64,000 nt of DNA from Leucothrix pacifica (lineage in GTDB: Bacteria; Pseudomonadota; Gammaproteobacteria; Thiotrichales; Thiotrichaceae): positions 55,078 to 119,077 of the forward strand of contig NZ_QGKM01000001.1 in NCBI RefSeq assembly GCF_003172875.1, given 5' to 3'. This document shows, piece by piece, positions 36,515 to 44,947 of this stretch. A program made the position numbers and the translations under genes. The notes beneath the pieces were generated by a model. The model had not been told where the DNA came from, ran no database searches, and worked only from the letters and a program-made list of their open reading frames with translations. The stretch's first letter is position 1. Every line of letters begins with the position of its first letter.

Positions 36515-36758
36515 GGTACTCCTCCTGACAGCTAACTGTCGTTGGGTTAATAACAACTAATGGGCTTATCCCTCATCAGCTTTTTCCATAACTTTAGAGT
36601 ACTCCTGCGTGTGGAATTTTACAGGCATGTTTGTCGTGTTTTAGGGAATTTGTGGCGCTTAGTTGATACAGGTCAAGTTTCGTGCTGCTTCAGGTGCCCA
36701 CAAACAGGCAAACAGACGCCCGACAATCAAACAGTCACATCTTTTCTGTAAATAAGCG
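36515..36758. other. Divergent intergenic stretch
   Basis: It separates the minus-strand 90-residue gene from the cold-shock promoter. No gene is supported; an open frame at 36560-36751 on the plus strand has no ribosome binding site or family features. Confidence 0.35.
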
Positions 36759-36786
36759 TTGACTCACCGCCTAATGCGTATATAGT
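36759..36786 (+). promoter_or_regulatory. Sigma-70-type promoter of the cold-shock gene
   Basis: TTGACT (36759-36764) and TATAGT (36781-36786) are separated by 16 bases. Transcription would start near 36793, giving a leader of about 150 bases before the csp start codon. Confidence 0.7.
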
Positions 36787-36792
36787 TCGCCC

Positions 36793-36944
36793 TGCTTGCA
36801 TGTTCATGTTTTATTTTATGTACCATTTCGTTGTCTCTTAGTAGCTCGTCCTGTTATCCATAAGTGCTTTACAGCAATAAAAATACATACAGCATATCGT
36901 CTGCCTGGCAGACAAATTTATACAATTGAGTTAATAGGAATACT
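36793..36944 (+). promoter_or_regulatory. Long 5' leader of the cold-shock gene
   Basis: About 150 bases of untranslated leader, a size typical of csp mRNAs that respond to temperature. It contains a stem GTCTGC/GCAGAC with a 3-base loop (36899-36913) and an AGGA ribosome binding site at the end. The cold-sensing fold itself is inferred from the family. Confidence 0.5.
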
Positions 36945-37154
36945 ATGTCAAATACAACAACTGGAACCGTTAAGTGGTTCAACGAAGCTAAAGGTTTTGG
37001 TTTTATTCAGCAAGAGTCTGGTCCAGACGTTTTTGCTCACTTCCGTTCTATCACTGGTGAAGGTTTCAAGACATTGACTGAAGGTCAAAAAGTTGAATTC
37101 ACAGTGACTGAAGGCCAGAAAGGTCCTCAAGCTGAGAACATCACACCTGTATAA
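36945..37154 (+). CDS. Cold-shock (CspA-family) nucleic-acid chaperone
   Basis: A single S1-like cold-shock domain of 69 residues. The RNA-binding motifs KGFGFI (RNP1) and DVFAHF (RNP2) are intact, and the start [16 protein letters not shown] is standard. It binds single-stranded RNA or DNA and melts structure. It has its own promoter, a long leader and a strong terminator, so it is monocistronic. I cannot say which csp paralogue it is. Confidence 0.96.
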   Translation: MSNTTTGTVKWFNEAKGFGFIQQESGPDVFAHFRSITGEGFKTLTEGQKVEFTVTEGQKGPQAENITPV

Positions 37155-37210
37155 GCTTTCCTGAACGGGAGCACTGCTGAGGCAGGCTTCGGTTAGCTTA
37201 CATAAGGTAT

Positions 37211-37243
37211 AAGGGGCAAGACCTTCGGGTCTGCCCCTTTTTT
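37211..37243 (+). terminator. Rho-independent terminator of the cold-shock gene
   Basis: AAGGGGCA-A-GACC pairs with GGTCTGCCCCTT around a TTCG tetraloop (one bulged A), followed by a run of T. Confidence 0.92.
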
Positions 37244-37348
37244 GTGCCTGCAATTAATACAACGTGCTATCAGGCCGGCATAATGCTGTTTGATGTAGTC
37301 TATTTGCAGTAAACTAGGCAGATACAGCTAGCTATTGCAGGATGATGA

Positions 37349-37684
37349 ATGAAAAAAGCACTCGCTATTATACTTCTCGGTATCGGTTTGATACTGACGG
37401 TTTATTACGGTGGGCGCGCAGTCAAAACTTACCTCATCATCCGCACCATTGAAGCGAATATTGAGGAGCCAGTCAAACTCAAACGCTGGATGACCATCCC
37501 TTACCTTTCTAAAACCCATAACATCCCCAAGGACTACTTGTACCAAGCGATCAACGTCCCTGCTAAAGACAACGATAAACGCAGCCTGCGCTACCTTCGT
37601 AAAAACTATTACGACGGTGATTTAGAGGCCATTTTACTAGCCGTGCAACGTGCTATCGCTGACTACGATCCCGGGAAGCTCTGA
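37349..37684 (+). CDS. Small single-pass membrane protein, unknown function
   Basis: A 111-residue protein with one N-terminal hydrophobic segment (about residues 4-22) and a basic soluble domain containing TIPYLSKTHNIPKDYLYQA and DGDLEAILLAVQRAI. The soluble part resembles small helical modules seen fused or next to DedA proteins. It ends three bases before the DedA gene, so the two form an operon. No function is proposed. Confidence 0.7.
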   Translation: MKKALAIILLGIGLILTVYYGGRAVKTYLIIRTIEANIEEPVKLKRWMTIPYLSKTHNIPKDYLYQAINVPAKDNDKRSLRYLRKNYYDGDLEAILLAVQRAIADYDPGKL

Positions 37685-37687
37685 CAA

Positions 37688-38278
37688 ATGGATTTCAACG
37701 TTTCGGATTACTTTCTCACGGGAATGGTGAATTATGGCGCTGGTATTCTTGCACTGGCTTTATTGATTGGTGGCATGGGTATTCCCTTACCCGGCACGCT
37801 GATGGTGATTGTGGCCGGTGCATTTATCCGCCAAGGCATCATCGATCTGGCTCCCACATTGGCACTGGGGTTAATGGCAGTCGTGATAGGCGATAGCATC
37901 AGCTATGCCATGGGGCATTACGCCAAGGGCTGGGTGGAACGTAAGTTTGGCGATAATGAGAACTTTCACAGCGCCCGTGCAACTTTCAAAAAACGCGGTG
38001 GCATCGCCATCTATCTCACACGGTTCTTAATTACCCCACTGGCCATTCCAACCAACTTAATCGCGGGCAGCACCGGTTATCCTTACCGGCGCTTTTTGGC
38101 TTATGATTTGGCCGGCGAAGCAACGTGGCTGTTGCTGTTTGGCGGGCTAGGTTATGCCTTTGGCTCGCAGTGGGAAGTCATTTACCAACTCATCAGCGAG
38201 TCTAGTGGTCTGATTCTTGGGGTAGTCGCACTACTGGGTGCACTGTATTTTTGGCAAAGGCAAAATAGTGTAATCTAA
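37688..38278 (+). CDS. DedA-family (SNARE-associated/VTT) membrane protein
   Basis: A 196-residue inner-membrane protein with several hydrophobic segments and family motifs GMGIPLPGTLMVIVAG (re-entrant loop), GDSISYAMGHYAKG and FLITPLAIPTNLIAGSTGYP. DedA proteins are linked to undecaprenyl-phosphate or phosphatidylethanolamine flipping and to membrane integrity. It is coupled to the small membrane protein upstream. Confidence 0.9.
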   Translation: MDFNVSDYFLTGMVNYGAGILALALLIGGMGIPLPGTLMVIVAGAFIRQGIIDLAPTLALGLMAVVIGDSISYAMGHYAKGWVERKFGDNENFHSARATFKKRGGIAIYLTRFLITPLAIPTNLIAGSTGYPYRRFLAYDLAGEATWLLLFGGLGYAFGSQWEVIYQLISESSGLILGVVALLGALYFWQRQNSVI

Positions 38279-38340
38279 TTTATTAGCAGGCTCAGCCTGG
38301 TCGTGACAAGGCAGCACATCAAACAACATGGAGAATGGAA

Positions 38341-39330
38341 ATGCTTAGGGTAGGGATTTTATCGACTGCAAAAATTGGCCGTGAACAGTTAATACCGGCG
38401 GGACTGGCGGCAGAGGGCGTTTGTATTCAGGGCATTGCCAGTCGCTCACTGGCCCCCGCTCAGGCACTGGCTGAGCACTTTCAAATCCCACAAAGCTTTG
38501 CGAGTTATGATGAACTGCTGGCGAGTGACAATATTGACGCAGTATATATTCCTCTACCAACGTCTCAACATATTGAATGGGCGATTCGTGCAGCTGATGC
38601 TGGCAAACATGTGCTGGTTGAGAAACCGCTGGCCCTGAAAGCCGACGATATTCAAACTGTCATTGATGCCCGTGATCGCAATGGCGTCATCATCACAGAA
38701 GCCTTTATGGTGCACTATCACCCACAATGGGCCTTTGTGCGCGAGCAACTGGCGACGGGGCGTATTGGTCGACTGCGCAATGTGCAGGGTGTCTTCAGCT
38801 ATTATAATCGTGACCCTGACAATATGCGTAATCAGGCGGAATTAGGTGGTGGCGGATTACCGGATATCGGGGTTTATCCTACCGTGACAACACGAATCGC
38901 AACAGGCAAGGAACCACACTCTGTGAGCGCAAACGTGGAGTTTGATCCGGTATTTAATACTGACATCTATGCCAATGTTCATGCCGCTTTTGAAGGGTTT
39001 GATTTGAATTTTTACGTCTCCACGACCATGGCTGCCAAGCAAGCGATGCGGTTTCATGGGGATGAGGGTTATATTGAACTATCCGCACCATTTAATGCGG
39101 GACTTTACGATATATCCAGAGTAAGTGTGTTTAACCAAAGTCATACATTGGAACAGGAAATCACGTTTCCCAATGTAAATCAGTATCGCCTACAGTGGGA
39201 GGCTTTGGCGCAGGCGGTTAGTACGGGAGATGCTTCGAAGTTGTTTAGCCTTGAGAACTCGGTACGAAATCAGCGATTGATTGATGCTGCTTATCGCTCA
39301 TCCGAACTCGGTGAGCGAGTTGAGGTTTAA
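38341..39330 (+). CDS. Gfo/Idh/MocA-family NAD(P)-dependent oxidoreductase
   Basis: A 329-residue dehydrogenase. The N-terminal Rossmann domain starts RVGILSTAKIGREQLIPAG and contains AVYIPLPTSQHIEWAIRA and the EKPLAL motif with the conserved lysine. The C-terminal alpha/beta domain has GGGGLPDIGVYP with the family aspartate. Substrate is probably a sugar or inositol derivative, or a trans-dihydrodiol; not determinable. ATG at 38341 is preferred because GGAG is well spaced from it and too close to the ATG at 38335. Confidence 0.88.
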   Translation: MLRVGILSTAKIGREQLIPAGLAAEGVCIQGIASRSLAPAQALAEHFQIPQSFASYDELLASDNIDAVYIPLPTSQHIEWAIRAADAGKHVLVEKPLALKADDIQTVIDARDRNGVIITEAFMVHYHPQWAFVREQLATGRIGRLRNVQGVFSYYNRDPDNMRNQAELGGGGLPDIGVYPTVTTRIATGKEPHSVSANVEFDPVFNTDIYANVHAAFEGFDLNFYVSTTMAAKQAMRFHGDEGYIELSAPFNAGLYDISRVSVFNQSHTLEQEITFPNVNQYRLQWEALAQAVSTGDASKLFSLENSVRNQRLIDAAYRSSELGERVEV

Positions 39331-39349
39331 CCAGTATCGAGTTAAGACA

Positions 39350-40162
39350 ATGCAACAAACCAGCGACTTTATTAACGAATGCGCCGAACTCTCCAGCCTG
39401 CTTGATTCTTTGCAAGCACAGGACTGGGAGCGTAAAACCCAATTCGAGCAGTGGACGATCAATAACATCCTCACACATCTACACTTCTGGAATCTGCAGG
39501 TTGATTTATCGCTAACTGATCCGGAGCAGTTTATCGATAAGATGCAAAATGAGGTGTTACCGTCGATTATGTCGCGAGGCTTTCGTACCACGGAAGACGA
39601 ACAAATCAGTGAACGTGGGACTGATTTACTGGCCGCATGGCAAGACACTTATCGGGCAATGCAAGCACGCTGGTTAACGCTAGACCCTAAGCAACGCGTA
39701 AAATGGGCCGGGCCGGAAATGTCGGTACGCTCTGCCATGACTGCAAGGCAAATGGAAACCTGGGCACATGCTCAGGCTATTTACGATGTACTTGGCTTAG
39801 AACGTGATTCGCATGATCGAATTGCTAATGTAGTGGTAATGGGGGTTAACACTTTCGCGTGGTCGTTTAAAACGCATCAGCGGGCAGTGCCGTCTACCAG
39901 ACCACGACTTAAACTGACGTTACCGTCAGGCAAGCTACTTACATTTGAGCAACAAACAGATCAAGCAGGACTAATAGAAGGTGATGCCGTCGAGTTTGCT
40001 CAAGTGGTTACCCAAACACGTAATATCGCCGATACACAGTTACACGTTAGCGGTGATATTGCCACACAATGGATGGCTATCGCGCAATGTTTTGCCGGTG
40101 GAGCAGTGACGCCACCAGCACCGCGAACCCGATATCGCATGACCACAACACGTCATGATTAG
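39350..40162 (+). CDS. TIGR03084-like protein with DinB/mycothiol-isomerase-type N-terminal fold
   Basis: A 270-residue protein whose N-terminal half (about 5-150) reads as a four-helix DinB-like bundle with candidate metal ligands in the LTHLHFWN and TWAHAQAI segments. The C-terminal half (VPSTRPRLKLTLPSGK, GGAVTPPAPRTRYR) matches the uncharacterised TIGR03084 family. ATG at 39350 avoids overlap with the upstream gene; the earlier in-frame start at 39281 would lie inside it. Function unknown. Confidence 0.75.
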   Translation: MQQTSDFINECAELSSLLDSLQAQDWERKTQFEQWTINNILTHLHFWNLQVDLSLTDPEQFIDKMQNEVLPSIMSRGFRTTEDEQISERGTDLLAAWQDTYRAMQARWLTLDPKQRVKWAGPEMSVRSAMTARQMETWAHAQAIYDVLGLERDSHDRIANVVVMGVNTFAWSFKTHQRAVPSTRPRLKLTLPSGKLLTFEQQTDQAGLIEGDAVEFAQVVTQTRNIADTQLHVSGDIATQWMAIAQCFAGGAVTPPAPRTRYRMTTTRHD

Positions 40163-40177
40163 CTGATTTAGTTGAAC

Positions 40178-40213
40178 TAGCTCTGCACTTAAAGTAGGCG
40201 CGGAGCTATTTTA
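40178..40213. terminator. Probable terminator between convergent genes
   Basis: TAGCTC (40178-40183) pairs with GAGCTA (40203-40208), extended by TGC/GCG-like pairs, and is followed by TTTTA on the plus strand. It lies between the TIGR03084-like gene and aroA. Confidence 0.55.
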
Positions 40214-40241
40214 CTCAAGCATAAATAATCAACAAATCACC

Positions 40242-41501
40242 TTAGACCAGCTCAACACCCAGTCCAGTGAGATCTTGCCAATACGCAGGATACGTTTTGG
40301 CTACGCAACCCGGGTCTAAAATAGTGATGCCATCAATCATCAAACCAGCCAATGCAAAACTCATGGCAATTCGATGATCCGCATAGGTATGAATTTCAGT
40401 CGGCAGGTTTTGACCCACTAAATCCGGCGAAGCATGCACCGTCAAACTGCTGTGTTCTTCAGAGGCAAGTCCCGGTTTAATCTTGTTCAACTCAGTCGCC
40501 AGCGCATGAATACGGTCACACTCTTTCACTCGTAAATTAGCAATCTGCGTGAATGTCACTGGCGTATTATTAAACGCTGCCAGCACCGCCAAAGTTGGGA
40601 TTGCATCCTGCATTTGAGAGCCATTGACTTCGGCTGGCATATCCGGGAACTGCTGCATCACTGCATAGGCTTTAGCATCAGGCTGGGTCAGTGTTTCAGG
40701 GTTAACACCCAAATCTATCCGCCCTTTAGTCAGGCGCTCTGCGGCCCACAAATAGGTCGCAGCAGAAGCATCAGGTTCTACCTGATATGTTTGAGCCTGA
40801 TACCCCGTATTACTCACTTGCCATTTTCCGGCTGCGGTTTCTTCAACCTGTGCACCGAAGGCTCGCATAACTGCTAAGGTAATATCGATATAACCGCGTG
40901 CATCCATATTTGGATCTATTACTTCAACCTCAACCGGCTGGTCGTTGCACGCAGCAGCCATCAAAATTGCAGAGATATACTGGCTGGACAAACTGCCATC
41001 GACTAAAACCTTTTGCGCAGGAAAATGCCCGTTGCTGGTCACTTTCACTGGCGGACAACCGTTGGTATCACTGACTGACACACCAATATCACGTAAAGTA
41101 TTGGTTAAACCGCTGATAGGGCGCTCACGCATGTGCTCATCACCATCAACAACCGTTTCACCGTCGATCAGCAGAGCTGCTGCCGTCAAAAAGCGGGTTG
41201 CCGTTCCCGCATTACCCAAAAACAAGGGTTCATCGCTACTGGTTAGTCGCCCATTGCCTTTCACCGAAAACTCAGTTGCTGAAGTCTGTTCGACATCAAC
41301 ACCTAACTGACGCAATGCAGCCGCCATATATTTGGTGTCATCACTGCTTAAAGCACCGGACAGAAGACTGTCACCACTTGCTAAACCGGCCAATAATAAG
41401 GCTCGATTGGTGATGGATTTGGATCCTGGCAGGGTTATTTTACCATCTAATGCGGCAGGATGAGGGCAGACTTGAAGTGATTGACGTTGTAGGTAGTTCA
41501 T
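40242..41501 (-). CDS. aroA: 3-phosphoshikimate 1-carboxyvinyltransferase (EPSP synthase)
   Basis: Joins phosphoenolpyruvate to shikimate-3-phosphate in aromatic amino acid synthesis. With ATG at 41501 the protein has 419 residues, the normal length. LPGSKSITNRALLLA (N-terminal lysine), LGNAGTATRFL, and the late YADHRIAMSFA are diagnostic. A 45-residue upstream in-frame extension to 41636 lacks family similarity and is rejected. This is a stand-alone aroA, not the usual operon with cmk or tyrA. No strong Shine-Dalgarno precedes 41501. Confidence 0.95.
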   Translation of the reverse strand: MNYLQRQSLQVCPHPAALDGKITLPGSKSITNRALLLAGLASGDSLLSGALSSDDTKYMAAALRQLGVDVEQTSATEFSVKGNGRLTSSDEPLFLGNAGTATRFLTAAALLIDGETVVDGDEHMRERPISGLTNTLRDIGVSVSDTNGCPPVKVTSNGHFPAQKVLVDGSLSSQYISAILMAAACNDQPVEVEVIDPNMDARGYIDITLAVMRAFGAQVEETAAGKWQVSNTGYQAQTYQVEPDASAATYLWAAERLTKGRIDLGVNPETLTQPDAKAYAVMQQFPDMPAEVNGSQMQDAIPTLAVLAAFNNTPVTFTQIANLRVKECDRIHALATELNKIKPGLASEEHSSLTVHASPDLVGQNLPTEIHTYADHRIAMSFALAGLMIDGITILDPGCVAKTYPAYWQDLTGLGVELV

Positions 41502-41782
41502 ACGATTATATTTGCTTTGATGGTGGTGGAAGTATTCAACCAGCAGATACTTCTGAGGACTGCCAACAATAGCAAGAATGGCATGATTGCACCACATGCC
41601 TGCAACATAGCCTGCGAACAGTACACTGGCCAGCAATGAAAAACATTGCGGTAGAGCTCATGATCATGACGACCCGAAGAGAGTTCATAAAATGTACTGG
41701 TAGTATTAGAATTATATCTGTACGAAAACCATCATCTCTTTCAATGAGATAAACTAGTTACCCGATCTGTGGTGACTAAGTA
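41502..41782. other. Intergenic stretch upstream of aroA
   Basis: No gene other than the non-conserved upstream frame of aroA is seen. It should carry the aroA promoter on the minus strand. Confidence 0.35.
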
Positions 41783-41893
41783 TTAGTCCTTAAAGTTATC
41801 ATCATAGGTACGCGCAACCTCAACCCCGGCCGCGATCAACACACCTAAAAATACCACAATACAGATAATCACAACCATGACAGCCCCCGCCAT
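41783..41893 (-). CDS. Very small single-span membrane protein (36 residues)
   Basis: On the minus strand an ORF runs from ATG 41893 to TAA 41783-41785: MAGAV, then a continuous hydrophobic helix (VVIICIVVFLGVLIAAGV), then a charged tail EVARTYDDNFKD. The shape (short polar start, about 18-20 residue helix, acidic/basic tail) is that of real small membrane proteins. An internal ATG at 41878 has GGGG well placed upstream. It lies in a long gap, downstream of a flavoenzyme gene on the same strand. No known family. Confidence 0.5.
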   Translation of the reverse strand: MAGAVMVVIICIVVFLGVLIAAGVEVARTYDDNFKD

Positions 41894-41996
41894 TCGCACT
41901 ACTACTTCATGGCAATAGTCCGGTATAAGCACTACAAATAGTGGCTTATAACTCCTTGGACAGGTTATCGACTAAGTGGTTGCATTACCGTCTGTA

Positions 41997-42057
41997 AGAC
42001 ATGGTGTTTTCTTCACTCATACAACGTAATGATTCATCGAAGGAAACACCACGTCCT
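41997..42057. repeat. Palindromic repeat, copy A (downstream of the flavoenzyme gene)
   Basis: TGGTGTTT (42002-42009) pairs with AAACACCA (42044-42051), and pairing extends outward and inward with a few mismatches and wobbles to a stem of about 19 positions. Its sequence, including the downstream GGGCTA and AACTGCAAGCA text, is closely similar to copy B at 43495-43600. Confidence 0.6.
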
Positions 42058-42120
42058 AAGGGCTATTTAGTTGCAACTGCAAGCACCTGTTGATTGACAC
42101 GAGTACTGTTGGCGTCAAAT

Positions 42121-43464
42121 TTAACTCCACGGAAACGGACTATTCGACACCGGATGCAACTTGCCTTCGGCATAACGCGAAAACCTAAACGGCTTTAATA
42201 ACGCTGATTCATCGCCACAAATATCCTTCGCCACCAGCTGACCTACCCCCAGCATTTTATAACCATGATTTGAGTCAGCAATCAGATAGCAATTCTTTTT
42301 GAACACATCAAATACGGGGAAACTATCCGGCGTAAACGCGCCAATACCACCTGATGGCTCTTTAGAAAATTTCTCCAATGTGCCGGAAAAGCGTTTCTGA
42401 CAATGCGCCAAAGCCGACACCCACATATGTGCAAACTCTGGCCCAACAATAAATTCAGGTGACATCGGCCCGTAGGGATCAACGGCGACTTCATCTGCGG
42501 GTTTATCAACAATAAACGGAGCCGCTCCACCCTGTACACCACCGAAATGGAAGTCGGGTTTGTAATAGATTCCCCACATGTCTTCGGTAATCAACGATCC
42601 ATCTGCATCGGAGTAAAGCGGCGCATCAGAATCCACATGAATCACAGGTGGCATTTTGCCATCGTTAGTGACTTGCATATTCGGATCAACCCCCAACGTG
42701 CCTTCCTGTAGCGACCAGTAAATCCACATCGGAATATCGTGAGTGATAACGCCGGTTTCAGGGTTTTTAATGCTGATGGTTTTGGGCTGTTCCAGCATTT
42801 CCCAGAACTGTTTGGCCCAGGGGCCGCCCCCGACTACCACATAATCGGTTTCTACTATTCCTTTATTAGTTTCAACAGATTTTATCGCACCATCAGCATC
42901 CTGATTAAAGCCTGTCACAGTCACACCGCTGATAATACGCACGCCCTCTGCTTCTGCTTTTTTGGCCAAGCCGTACATTGCTTTGGTATTGTTTGCGTAG
43001 CCGCCTTTCTTTTCGTGCAATACCGAGGTGATGCCTTGTGCTTGCCAGTCATGCAGGATGTTTTGCATATAGTCCATACAATCCTTTTCGCCTTCGATAA
43101 AGGTGGAGTCATAGCCAATTGCTTGTTGTTGCTCATAGATTGACCCGACATCGGCATGCATACTTTCCGGACTGATTTGCATATAGCCAACAGGATGGTA
43201 GCTGTAGGCTTCAGGATCGCTTTCCCAGACGGATACACTGTGCGCCATGAGTTCGCGCATGGCAGGCTGGAAGTAGTTGTTACGGATAACACCACAGGCA
43301 ATACCCGTTGCGCCAGCACTTATACCGGATTTATCCAGGATGATGATGTCAGCGCCGGAACCTTTGTTGCGGGCTTTTAGTTCCATTGCGAGATGATAGG
43401 CAGTGCTTAAGCCGTGGATACCTGCGCCAACGATGACATAAGGGGAGTGGGTGGGAATTGCCAT
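42121..43464 (-). CDS. DAO-type FAD-dependent oxidoreductase (sarcosine/amine oxidase-like)
   Basis: A 447-residue flavoprotein with VIVGAGIHGLSTAYHLAM at the N-terminus, SAGATGIACGVIR near residue 50 (in place of the classical flavin loop), DYVVVGGGPWAK and a C-terminal ADSNHGYKMLGVGQL. It probably oxidises an N-methyl amino acid, betaine derivative or related amine. ATG at 43464 has AAGGA eight bases upstream; an in-frame start at 43521 would run through the palindromic repeat and is rejected. Neighbours (LysR regulator, BCCT carrier) suggest an osmolyte-breakdown role. Confidence 0.88.
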   Translation of the reverse strand: MAIPTHSPYVIVGAGIHGLSTAYHLAMELKARNKGSGADIIILDKSGISAGATGIACGVIRNNYFQPAMRELMAHSVSVWESDPEAYSYHPVGYMQISPESMHADVGSIYEQQQAIGYDSTFIEGEKDCMDYMQNILHDWQAQGITSVLHEKKGGYANNTKAMYGLAKKAEAEGVRIISGVTVTGFNQDADGAIKSVETNKGIVETDYVVVGGGPWAKQFWEMLEQPKTISIKNPETGVITHDIPMWIYWSLQEGTLGVDPNMQVTNDGKMPPVIHVDSDAPLYSDADGSLITEDMWGIYYKPDFHFGGVQGGAAPFIVDKPADEVAVDPYGPMSPEFIVGPEFAHMWVSALAHCQKRFSGTLEKFSKEPSGGIGAFTPDSFPVFDVFKKNCYLIADSNHGYKMLGVGQLVAKDICGDESALLKPFRFSRYAEGKLHPVSNSPFPWS

Positions 43465-43494
43465 TTCGTTTCCTTGATGTTGTGTTGTAGTGCC

Positions 43495-43576
43495 GCCCTC
43501 ATAGTGTGGTGTTTCCTTCACTCACACAGCGTTCCGCTGAATTGATTCGTTGAAGAAAACACCACACTACGAGGGC
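43495..43576. repeat. Palindromic repeat, copy B (upstream of the flavoenzyme gene)
   Basis: A long near-perfect palindrome: GCCCTC-A-TAGTGTGGTGTTT on the left pairs with AAACACCACACTA-C-GAGGGC on the right (43495-43576), with a small inner hairpin CAGCG/CGCTG in the loop. It is homologous to copy A at 41997-42057 in the same orientation. It sits 31 bases upstream of the flavoenzyme start, so it is transcribed or is part of its promoter. Confidence 0.7.
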
Positions 43577-43719
43577 TACTCATGTAACTACAAGCATCTT
43601 CCTCTGGATTGGTGGTGTCAATTCTTAGCACTGCTTATTAGCGAGACTCATGTTGGAGTTTATTGGGGCTTATTTTAGGACGGAGGAATATTTTGATTTG
43701 TATATGAAAGCGGTGACTG

Positions 43720-44720
43720 TTAATCCGCTGAAGGCGCTATTTCAAAAAGGCTTTCATGAAGCCATGGCGCATGTCTCTGTAATTGAGGCAATACTGTCTT
43801 AAGAAATATGCTCCTGAAGGACTCAGTAAGTTGTTTAGGAATCTCACCCATTTCTCCGGCTCGTGAAACCAAGAATAAGTCTCTGGAATGACGGCTTTTA
43901 TCGAGTTCAACAAGCTGTAAACCCTGCATGCGATCAAGCACTTGTGCAAGACTTAGTGCACTCAACATGGCCCACATATTGCCTTGTTTCACGAAGCTGG
44001 TGAGTGTGTGAGTATCATCAGCTTCGTTCTGTACTTGTGTGAATAAATGCATGCGTCGCAGTACTACTTCGCTGTATGCACCCATATGTGTGTTACGGCT
44101 GAACTTAACCATTGGCTTATGTTCGGCAATTTCATGAGTAGTTAGAGGGGATGATTTTCCTAAAGCCGGTAATGAGCTTGGAGAACACTCTGTTTCTTCC
44201 ACCAAAGCGATCATTGGATCACGAAACAGTTTAAACCTTTGCATTCCACTCTCCGACAACAGTGGTTCATCACTAACCAGGATATCGATTTCCCGATTCA
44301 TAAACGCTTCGAGCAGTATTGGGCTAGTGCCGCTGCGGATAGTGAATTGTTCGGTTTGTATACTGAGTTTCTCAATCAACTTGCCACTAAACACTTCTGA
44401 GCAAGAACTCACCATGCCGATACGGCATTGCACTAAGCGGTATTCGCGGCATCACGTGCTTGCGCATTCAATCGATGCAATTGTCCGAGGATATTCGCTG
44501 CGCCATTGTTGAGGACATTTCCGGCAGCTGTCAGCCGAACAGGTTGGGTACGGCGAACAACCAATTCCGCTCCTAAGGTTGCTTCCAGCTGTTTCAGGCT
44601 TTGGGAGACTGCTGATTGCGTCACGCCCAGGCGCTTCGCAGCATCAGTGAGCGAATTGGAATCCGCAATCATCACAAAGGTTTGTAAATTGCTTAGGTCC
44701 AGCAGCTTATTACTATGCAT
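43720..44720 (-). pseudogene. LysR-family regulator split by a frameshift (or two overlapping ORFs)
   Basis: The first 95 codons (44720 to 44433) encode a normal LysR helix-turn-helix (LSNLQTFVMIADSNSLTDAA, VTQSAVSQSLKQLE, LGAELVVRR) and end with TAG. The next frame continues at once (VQCRIGMVSSCSE...) and encodes the complete substrate-binding domain (about 238 codons). Joined, they give a standard LysR length of about 330. The TAG of part one overlaps a GTG of part two (TAGTG), so either the gene is broken, a sequencing indel is present, or the halves are made separately. It is divergent from the BCCT gene, its likely target. Confidence 0.85.
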
Positions 44721-44947
44721 TAGACGAGTTCTGAATTAAGTCGGTCATTCACTAATGATAAACGAACATCATATGAACAAGGGCACATGCAGTACTCATA
44801 TCGGCTATTTCACATAAGCCTCAGACTTCAATTTTATTGAAACCTCATTCATTCCTTTGAGATTGACACAATCAGGAGCACTCACCCATGATGAAAAGCA
44901 GCAAAAAAAGGAAAGTGCCAACTTCTTGGCTCTATAGGAGATAGGAT

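Noticed and set aside
42739..43143. 134-codon open frame antisense to the DAO-type gene
   Set aside because: Shadow frame; phenylalanine/histidine-rich with no recognisable domain.
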